DNA of 8,456 nt, from assembly GCA_023269245.1 (NCBI GenBank), contig JAHFMB010000038.1, forward strand, positions 1 through 8,456. Reading direction: 5' to 3'. Source of the stretch: Candidatus Tayloriibacteriota bacterium. GTDB lineage: Bacteria; Patescibacteriota; Minisyncoccia; Phycocordibacterales; PALSA-1337. Below are positions 1 through 4,058 of the stretch, in pieces. Every line of letters starts with the position of its first letter. Within the stretch, counting starts at the first letter, position 1. Position numbers and translations under genes: made by a program. The notes under the pieces are model-generated. The model was not told the DNA's origin. It saw only the letters and a program-made list of their open reading frames with translations, and did not search any database.

Positions 1-2
1 CA

Positions 3-107
3 TTTAAAGTCTGGTCACAAACCTGTATTCTAAAAGAGGAATTTAATAAAGGAATATTATATTCCCACCCTCTTATCGAGAGATTTAAGATTAAATTTAC
101 TGATTAG
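3..107 (+). CDS. C-terminal tail of a gene entering from the left (partial)
   Basis: The plus-strand frame beginning at base 3 is open for 34 codons and stops with TAG at 105-107. The tail has a protein-like mix of hydrophobic, charged and aromatic residues (it contains VWSQTCILKEEFNKG and PLIERFKIKF). The other two plus frames stop within the first 33 bases. No family can be recognised from so short a piece. It could also be open by chance, because the region is AT-rich and the piece is short. Confidence 0.35.
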   Translation, partial: FKVWSQTCILKEEFNKGILYSHPLIERFKIKFTD

Positions 108-136
108 CCTCTCCCTATTCCCTTCCAAATTTCAAT

Positions 137-164
137 TTGACTTTTTTAGTCAAAGATATATACT
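137..164 (+). promoter_or_regulatory. Candidate sigma-70 promoter with inverted repeat over the -35 box
   Basis: TTGACT (137-142) and TATACT (159-164) are separated by 16 bp, each one mismatch from consensus. The -35 box is the left arm of a 7-bp inverted repeat, TTTGACT (136-142) and AGTCAAA (148-154) around a five-T loop, which could be an operator. Transcription would begin near 171 and run straight into the hairpin at 180-221. Any product would therefore be only about 50 nt unless it reads through. Confidence 0.4.
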
Positions 165-179
165 ATAGGCATAACCACG

Positions 180-221
180 AAAAAGACCCTTGTGCAGATA
201 CGTCTGCATCGGGGGCTTTTT
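180..221. terminator. Bidirectional intrinsic terminator downstream of the NYN gene
   Basis: A perfect inner hairpin (TGCAGA 193-198, loop TACG, TCTGCA 203-208) sits inside a CCC/GGG pairing (187-189 with 213-215) and an outer A5-G/C-T5 arm (180-185 with 216-221). Read on the minus strand it gives a GC stem followed by a T tract. The TGA stop of the NYN gene (221-223) touches it. Read on the plus strand it also ends in CTTTTT, so it can stop transcripts from both directions. Confidence 0.75.
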
Positions 222-706
222 CATTTTGGGACCTGCTCGGCAAACTTATGGTAATGTTCATTCAAAAATGTGATCTCGATATTCTTGTTTTTTAATAGGA
301 TCGAACATTTCTTCTCATGAGGAGCAAGTACTCCGGTCAATACTGTGTTTTGAACTAGGAACTCAACCAGACACCCGAAGTCACCATCACCAGTGATGAG
401 TATGCATTTATCAAATGATTTAGTATAAAAGTCGGAAGTTGCTTTAAGTACCAGTTCGGCATCGCAGTTTCCTTTTACAACCCCACCTACGGACACCGTT
501 TGTTTAAAGACCAAAATAAAGCCACATTCCTGTAGATGCTCGTAAAATTTAACCCGATCAGGGACCAAGCCGATGAAAAGGTAGACGTTCGTAGCGTTAT
601 ACTTTTGCCGCAACCATCCTCTGAACTTCTTATACTCAATATCAAAGCCGAGCTCCTTTGCTCCGCGATAGAGATTATTGCCGTCGATGTAGATATTCGT
701 CTTCAT
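221..706 (-). CDS. NYN domain (PIN-like, LabA/DUF88-type) putative ribonuclease
   Basis: From the ATG at 704-706 the protein has 161 residues, normal for a single-domain LabA/DUF88-like NYN protein. Numbered from an in-frame ATG six codons upstream (722-724), the metal-binding acidic residues of the PIN-like fold are visible. They are D14 in YIDGNNLY, D88 in the NCDAEL segment, and D113 and D115 in ITGDGDF. The family is predicted to be Mg2+-dependent RNA nucleases, but many members are uncharacterised and the substrate here is unknown. I prefer the 706 start because the family fold begins at once (MKTNIYIDGNN) and a TGATACAAT extended -10 box lies 8 nt upstream, overlapping the alternative start. 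The gene stands alone and ends at a strong terminator. It is AT-richer than the mannose cluster. Family call is firm; function is not. Confidence 0.85.
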   Translation of the reverse strand: MKTNIYIDGNNLYRGAKELGFDIEYKKFRGWLRQKYNATNVYLFIGLVPDRVKFYEHLQECGFILVFKQTVSVGGVVKGNCDAELVLKATSDFYTKSFDKCILITGDGDFGCLVEFLVQNTVLTGVLAPHEKKCSILLKNKNIEITFLNEHYHKFAEQVPK

Positions 707-714
707 TGGAGTGA

Positions 715-723
715 ATTGTATCA
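715..723 (-). promoter_or_regulatory. Extended -10 promoter of the NYN gene, leaderless layout
   Basis: Read on the minus strand this is TGATACAAT, an extended -10 (TGn then TACAAT). The ATG at 706-704 follows after 8 nt, so the transcript would start at or next to the start codon. There is no Shine-Dalgarno sequence. The direct repeats at 749-778 lie about 26 bp upstream of the -10 box, where the -35 region and an activator or repressor site would be. Confidence 0.5.
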
Positions 724-748
724 TGGGGTATAATTTAGAAGAAAATTA

Positions 749-778
749 ATTGGGTAAGATTGGGTACAATTGGGTATA
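749..778. repeat. Three head-to-tail 10-bp repeats (ATTGGGTA core)
   Basis: ATTGGGTAAG, ATTGGGTACA and ATTGGGTATA follow one another without a gap, with the first eight bases identical in each. A further copy with one mismatch (ATGGGGTATA) lies at 723-732, and an inverted partial copy (TTACCCATT) at 786-794. The 10-bp period places the copies on the same DNA face. Their position upstream of the NYN start suggests a protein-binding site. Three units are too few to call iterons. Confidence 0.6.
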
Positions 779-780
779 GT

Positions 781-978
781 TTAATTTACCCATTCTGGTT
801 GCTCGAGTAATTGCCTCATCTGGTTCAGCGAAGTCTCGGGAAAATCAAACAAATCCTGCCATTTTACGGTTCGGAACTCGTTCAAATGTGGGAGCCAACA
901 TAAAAAGCGTCATACGGTGATGCTTTTTATGTTGGCGAAGCGAGCAAGGATATCAATGTATCTTTCGGGATACGGCCA
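781..978 (-). pseudogene. Possible gene remnant interrupted by an in-frame TGA
   Basis: On the minus strand one frame reads from about 978 to a TAA at 781-783 with a single internal stop, TGA at 910-912. The downstream half has protein-like composition (LNEFRTVKWQDLFDFPE, then LNQMRQLLEQPEWVN). The upstream half contains WPYPERYIDILARF. The downstream half has no ATG near its beginning, only a TTG. The internal TGA lies in the centre of the inverted repeat at 894-936. This could be a decayed gene, two tails, or chance, because the opposite strand is also open over part of the stretch with a less protein-like Ser/Arg-rich reading. I do not recognise a family. Confidence 0.3.
894..936. repeat. 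Long perfect inverted repeat, terminator-like hairpin
   Basis: A 15-bp perfect inverted repeat (GCCAACATAAAAAGC at 894-908, its complement at 922-936) continues inwards through one G-T wobble and three more pairs. This makes a 19-bp stem with a 5-nt TACGG loop. The inner part, a GC stem flanked by A5 and T5 tracts, has the form of a bidirectional intrinsic terminator. The outer part is longer than a terminator needs. It lies upstream of the hypothetical gene at 999 and inside the possible remnant at 781-978. No target-site duplication is obvious. Confidence 0.65.
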
Positions 979-998
979 ACAAACAACACGTGAGTTAC

Positions 999-1283
999 AT
1001 GAAAAAACCAGGGAATAAATTGACACCGGAAGAAAGGGAGCTCCGTTGCGGCACTGAGTTCGTGGGCACTATCCTACGCAAGATGAGTATCCATACCCCC
1101 ACGAACACTGCCGAAATCGAGGTCTTCAATCAACGAATGGAAGAAATCTTTGGATTGAGCGAAATCCAGGATGGGTTTGTACCCGTTCGGTACTTACTCG
1201 TCTGCGAATCGCTCGGGATCAAGTCGATCACCTTGATTGGCTTCAAAGCACTTCTTCCGGATGGTGGTAAACCCACTCGGTGA
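999..1283 (+). CDS. Hypothetical protein, 94 residues
   Basis: I do not recognise this protein. It is a soluble-looking, probably helical small protein beginning MKKPGNKLTPEERELR, with balanced composition, no membrane segment and no clear metal or catalytic motif. The ATG at 999 was chosen over an in-frame GTG three codons upstream (990). Neither has a Shine-Dalgarno sequence or a convincing -10 box nearby. An intrinsic terminator 40 bp after the stop supports a real transcript. The minus-strand frame overlapping its right half has lower-quality composition and would run through the terminator, so I treat that as a shadow. Confidence 0.6.
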   Translation: MKKPGNKLTPEERELRCGTEFVGTILRKMSIHTPTNTAEIEVFNQRMEEIFGLSEIQDGFVPVRYLLVCESLGIKSITLIGFKALLPDGGKPTR

Positions 1284-1322
1284 AGTAACCGCGGCACAAA
1301 CCGGAAGCTCTCAAAGACTAGC

Positions 1323-1357
1323 CCACCGCATGGTTCGCCCAGCGGTGGTTTCTTTTT
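1323..1357 (+). terminator. Intrinsic terminator after the hypothetical gene
   Basis: CCACCGC (1323-1329) pairs with GCGGTGG (1342-1348) around a 12-nt loop, followed directly by TTTCTTTTT (1349-1357). The seven-pair GC-rich stem with a T tract is a textbook Rho-independent terminator for the gene ending at 1283. Confidence 0.85.
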
Positions 1358-1450
1358 ACATCTTCGTTGACAGAATCCTGGATTAAACCTCCAACCAATC
1401 ACCTGATCTCGCACTGCCAATCCACCGGCGGTTTATTATATCCGAAAACA

Positions 1451-1480
1451 TTGACATCCATTAATATTATGTGCTATGAT
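1451..1480 (+). promoter_or_regulatory. Sigma-70 promoter for the membrane protein gene
   Basis: A perfect TTGACA (1451-1456) and TATGAT (1475-1480) are 18 bp apart, with a TGn extension before the -10 box (TGCTATGAT). Transcription should begin near 1487, leaving a leader of about 23 nt before the ATG at 1510. This is the best consensus promoter in the window and the only assigned one with a clear 5' leader. A 7-codon frame, ATG at 1483 to TGA at 1504-1506, starts upstream of the expected start site and is probably not translated. Confidence 0.7.
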
Positions 1481-1509
1481 ATATGAAACCCTTAGATCGA
1501 GACTGAACT

Positions 1510-2223
1510 ATGAAAACTGAATTCTTTCGAAGGCTCAAACCCCAGCTGAGCAGGAATGAACGGCTCAAAAAAGCGGCGGACATGATATGGAAATGTTTCG
1601 TCTTTTCATGCCTGCCATTTCTTGCTGCGGCCGTCATCACACTCATCTGGTATGTGACGATTTACAAACACCACTACCATTTTGACGAGAAGATGGAGAA
1701 CATCATCTCGTCGGCGTGGATACCCACGTTCGGCGTGCTGTACTCCCTGCTCGTGGTAGTCGTGTTTACCACGGTGTGGAACGAATACAAGGCCATGCGC
1801 ACCGCCGTGAAAAAGTACGACTTCTACACGTTCATGGAACTGCGCGACGAGGAGATGTCGCCATTGGTGTACCTCATGATGACAATCTTCTCGGGGGCGA
1901 TACTGCTCGGCTTCATGTGCCTGCAGTACCCGTCCATCAAGGGCGGACTGGTGGTGACCTTCAGCACGTCATACCTGCTGTCACTGATCTTCTTTGTCGT
2001 CGTCGAAATTGATGATCCGTGCGGCGGTCTGTGGTTCATCAAGAACATCCCGCACGAGTGGCTAGACATTGACGTCAAAGCTCATCGACGGAGGCGACAT
2101 GAGCAAGAAAAGGTCAAATTCCAAGGCGAGCTGACCTCGAGCGCCGGTACGACTATCAGAGTCACCGGCTCCGTTGAACCCGCGCGGATGCCGCCTGATG
2201 CGCACACCGCTCCATCGAATTGA
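1510..2223 (+). CDS. Four-helix membrane protein, DUF4239 (bestrophin-like) candidate
   Basis: The 237-residue protein has four predicted membrane helices at about residues 27-51, 70-90, 118-138 and 147-166, then a charged C-terminal tail with an RRRR cluster at 193-196. The second helix followed by VWNEYKAMRTAV, and the fourth followed by EIDDPCGGLWFIKNIPHEW, resemble the bestrophin-like DUF4239 layout. In that family a paired-helix repeat ends in a D-x-P-x-x-G-type segment. The family assignment is from pattern memory and is tentative. DUF4239 proteins are bacterial inner-membrane proteins of unknown function. Basic residues precede helix 1 and follow helix 4, so both termini are probably cytoplasmic. 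The gene is a single transcription unit with a consensus promoter upstream and a terminator just after the stop. No good ribosome-binding site is seen. Confidence 0.75.
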   Translation: MKTEFFRRLKPQLSRNERLKKAADMIWKCFVFSCLPFLAAAVITLIWYVTIYKHHYHFDEKMENIISSAWIPTFGVLYSLLVVVVFTTVWNEYKAMRTAVKKYDFYTFMELRDEEMSPLVYLMMTIFSGAILLGFMCLQYPSIKGGLVVTFSTSYLLSLIFFVVVEIDDPCGGLWFIKNIPHEWLDIDVKAHRRRRHEQEKVKFQGELTSSAGTTIRVTGSVEPARMPPDAHTAPSN

Positions 2224-2229
2224 ACGCAA

Positions 2230-2265
2230 AGCCCGCTCTCGGACCTCGAGGGCGGGCTGATTTTG
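2230..2265 (+). terminator. Intrinsic terminator after the membrane protein gene
   Basis: AGCCCGC (2230-2236) pairs with GCGGGCT (2252-2258), and the stem continues inwards through a T-G wobble and a CTC/GAG pairing. A T-rich tail, GATTTTGT, follows. The hairpin begins 6 bp after the TGA stop. Confidence 0.8.
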
Positions 2266-2294
2266 TATATTAATTGATCTTTTCCAATTGACTG

Positions 2295-2417
2295 CTACTT
2301 TTTCTCATCTTTGCCCCTATCATCTTTTCCTCCCTTTTTATCGTCTTTCTTTTTCTTGTGTGAACTGCCATAAAACAAGATGACGAGGACGACAATAATT
2401 ATGACGACAGTTTCCAT
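2295..2417 (-). CDS. Small single-span membrane peptide with Lys/Asp-rich tail
   Basis: This 40-residue peptide begins METVVIIIVVLVILFYGSS and ends in a hydrophilic Lys/Asp/Gly tail of about 22 residues. It is therefore one hydrophobic helix followed by a strongly basic tail. The positive-inside rule places the N terminus outside and the tail in the cytoplasm. The start at 2417 was chosen because a TATAAT box lies 6 nt upstream. A longer frame reaching 2519 would run through that promoter and overlap the next gene. The repetitive tail has no recognisable family. It is short enough that chance cannot be excluded, but the membrane segment, promoter and tail together favour a real gene. It is divergently transcribed from the isomerase gene. 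Confidence 0.55.
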   Translation of the reverse strand: METVVIIIVVLVILFYGSSHKKKKDDKKGGKDDRGKDEKK

Positions 2418-2423
2418 TAACTC

Positions 2424-2451
2424 ATTATACTGTGAAACAGCCCGGAAGCAA
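2424..2451 (-). promoter_or_regulatory. Promoter of the small membrane peptide, leaderless layout
   Basis: On the minus strand a perfect TATAAT (2429-2424) lies 16 bp downstream of TTGCTT (2451-2446), and the ATG at 2417 follows after 6 nt. Transcription would start at the start codon. It is divergent from the isomerase promoter about 45 bp away. Confidence 0.55.
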
Positions 2452-2496
2452 AAGTTATGCACATACGGGTAGCCGCAAATAAACATATATTTATAG

Positions 2497-2502
2497 TACA
2501 AT
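2497..2502 (+). promoter_or_regulatory. Candidate -10 box for the mannose cluster
   Basis: TACAAT (2497-2502) lies 15 nt before the ATG at 2518. Expected transcription start is near 2509, giving a leader of under 10 nt. No convincing -35 box is seen in the AT-rich stretch upstream. There is no Shine-Dalgarno sequence before the ATG. It would drive the isomerase and probably the genes that follow. Confidence 0.4.
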
Positions 2503-2517
2503 ACACTCATATACGCC

Positions 2518-2868
2518 ATGCAATCCCCTAAACCATATCGCGAAGAGCGACCGTGGGGGGAGTTTGTTGAGTTTACTCACAACGCCCCCTCAACCGTCAA
2601 AATTATCACCGTGAACGCTGGTCAGGAATTTAGCTTGCAGACGCATCACAAACGAGAGGAGTTTTGGCACATAATTTCAGGTGACGGAACAATTATTATA
2701 GGGGACAAATCAATCCCAATTAAAAAAGGAGACAACGATTTTATTCCAAAAGAAACTCCTCACCGCATCCAAGCGGGCGCTTCAAACGTGGTCGTACTTG
2801 AAGTTTCGTTTGGAGATTTTGATGAGAAGGATATCACTCGACTTGAGGACAAGTACGGGAGAACATGA
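2518..2868 (+). CDS. Type II mannose-6-phosphate isomerase (stand-alone cupin domain)
   Basis: The 116-residue protein matches the C-terminal isomerase domain of ManC/AlgA-type bifunctional enzymes, without the N-terminal GDP-mannose pyrophosphorylase part. Family features seen are RPWG at 11-14, the metal-site cluster Q41, H43 and E48 within SLQTHHKREEFWHI, IPKETPHRI with H82, and the ending EKDITRLEDKYGR. By family knowledge it interconverts mannose-6-phosphate and fructose-6-phosphate with a bound divalent metal in the cytoplasm. GDP-mannose synthesis cannot be assigned, since the nucleotidyltransferase domain is absent. The gene leads a plus-strand run with GH130 enzymes and a phosphomannomutase-like HAD. 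The next gene starts 34 bp after its stop. Some short cupins of this type act on other sugar phosphates, so the exact substrate is an inference. Confidence 0.88.
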   Translation: MQSPKPYREERPWGEFVEFTHNAPSTVKIITVNAGQEFSLQTHHKREEFWHIISGDGTIIIGDKSIPIKKGDNDFIPKETPHRIQAGASNVVVLEVSFGDFDEKDITRLEDKYGRT

Positions 2869-2902
2869 CTATGAGTAGCCGCATTCGCATCGCGGCATTT
2901 CA

Positions 2903-4045
2903 ATGAACAGCGCACTGAATTATTCACCATTTGTTATCGCTTTTTTTTCACTGGCGATTGCCATTGTAATCGGCGTGGTTTGGTTCCTCGCGTATGAGTG
3001 GAAGCACCGGGCGATTGGCAAAAAAAGGCCCGGCCACGAGGTTGACCGTCACCACGCCAACCCGGTCATGTCTCCCCGCCCGCATCAGGAGTGGGAAGCC
3101 AATGGTACGTTCAATCCAGCTGCCGTTGAAGACGACGCGGGACGGGTTCACGTGCTCTACCGCGCCATTGGTGCCGACGGGTTGTCACATATTGGACACG
3201 CATCGAGCCCTGATGGCACCACGTTTGATCGCCGTTCATCGTTTCCGGTATATCAACCAGATAAAGAAGAAAAAAGGCCCAAGGATTCCAAGCCGACGGG
3301 CCCGACGGAATATAACCCGACACTCTATTACTCAGGTGGCGGTTGGGGCGGCCATGAAGATCCGCGCGCAGTACGAATCGATAGCCGTGTGTATATGACG
3401 TACACCGCGTTTCAAGGCTGGGATTCAGTCCGTATCGCACTCACCTCCATTGATCTCAAAGACTTGAAACGTGAGCGCTGGAACTGGAAAAAACCGAAAC
3501 TTATTTCTCCACCCGGCGAAGTGCACAAAAACTGGGTTCTCTTTCCTGAAAAAATTAATGGGAAGTTTGCCATCCTCCATGCCGTTTCTCCAAAGATACT
3601 CATCGACTATGTCGATAACCTAGACGACCCACATCCGCAAACGCATATCAAAAGTAAACCTCCACACGGAGGTCGTCCGGATCATTGGGACAACTGGATG
3701 CGTGGGGCTGGAGCACCTCCGCTTCGAACAGATATTGGCTGGCTTCTGTTATACCACGCCATGGACAAGGCCGATCCGAACAAATACAAGCTCGGCGCAA
3801 TGATTCTAGATATCAATGACCCGACACACGTACTGTATCGATCCCCGGGCCCCATTCTTTCTCCCGATGCGTGCTACGAAAATGACGGGAAGCCAGGGGT
3901 AGTATATGCTTCCGGCGCGCTCATCCGCGACGGCCAGCTCCATATATATTACGGAGGCGGAGACAGGCACGTTTGCGTGGCCAAGACTCCCCTGCGCGGC
4001 TTATTGGATTGGATGGTAACCTACGGCACGCACACGACTGCATGA
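2903..4045 (+). CDS. Membrane-anchored GH130 beta-mannoside phosphorylase-like protein
   Basis: The 380-residue protein has one membrane helix at about 9-31, a basic stretch (K34, H35, R36, K40, K41, R42), then a single five-bladed GH130 domain from about 50 to 375. Motifs seen are NPVMSP at 53-58, the GTFNPAA segment, GHEDPR at 150-155 with the expected catalytic acid D153, R177 in VRIALTS, K209 in HKNWVLFPEKING, H226, and a final IYYGGGD blade. GH130 enzymes mostly phosphorolyse beta-mannosides to mannose-1-phosphate, and some hydrolyse them. Positive charges only after the helix predict a cytoplasmic catalytic domain. Compared with the second module of the next protein there is an extra Lys/Pro-rich loop at about 119-145, and the Arg of the family HR pair is Ala (A227). 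Its ATG overlaps the TGA of a 13-codon frame. Substrate is unknown. Confidence 0.85.
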   Translation: MNSALNYSPFVIAFFSLAIAIVIGVVWFLAYEWKHRAIGKKRPGHEVDRHHANPVMSPRPHQEWEANGTFNPAAVEDDAGRVHVLYRAIGADGLSHIGHASSPDGTTFDRRSSFPVYQPDKEEKRPKDSKPTGPTEYNPTLYYSGGGWGGHEDPRAVRIDSRVYMTYTAFQGWDSVRIALTSIDLKDLKRERWNWKKPKLISPPGEVHKNWVLFPEKINGKFAILHAVSPKILIDYVDNLDDPHPQTHIKSKPPHGGRPDHWDNWMRGAGAPPLRTDIGWLLLYHAMDKADPNKYKLGAMILDINDPTHVLYRSPGPILSPDACYENDGKPGVVYASGALIRDGQLHIYYGGGDRHVCVAKTPLRGLLDWMVTYGTHTTA

Positions 4046-4051
4046 TATAAT
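4043..4051 (+). promoter_or_regulatory. Extended -10 promoter for the double GH130 gene, leaderless layout
   Basis: TGATATAAT is a perfect extended -10 box whose TGA is also the stop codon of the previous gene. The ATG of the next gene follows after 7 nt (4059). No -35 box of quality is seen, as often with extended -10 promoters. It suggests the two downstream genes can be transcribed separately from the first two. Confidence 0.55.
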
Positions 4052-4058
4052 CATTCAA

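Noticed and set aside
723..794. Iteron-type replication origin
   Set aside because: Only three tandem copies are present, with no replication initiator gene and no clear DnaA-box cluster. A regulatory site is simpler.
781..978. UGA recoded as glycine, as in Gracilibacteria and Absconditabacteria, to explain the in-frame TGA
   Set aside because: The NYN, hypothetical 999-1283, DUF4239-like, isomerase, first GH130 and carboxypeptidase genes all end plausibly at TGA, some next to terminators or promoters, so standard code 11 fits better.
2418..2519. Longer start for the small membrane peptide, up to 2519
   Set aside because: It would place the TATAAT promoter inside the coding sequence and overlap the start of the isomerase gene. 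The shorter form has a clean promoter.
2994..3440. Other-frame open readings of 134 (plus) and 109 (minus) codons inside the first GH130 gene
   Set aside because: Both overlap the conserved GH130 core and have shadow-like Arg/Thr/Ser-rich composition.
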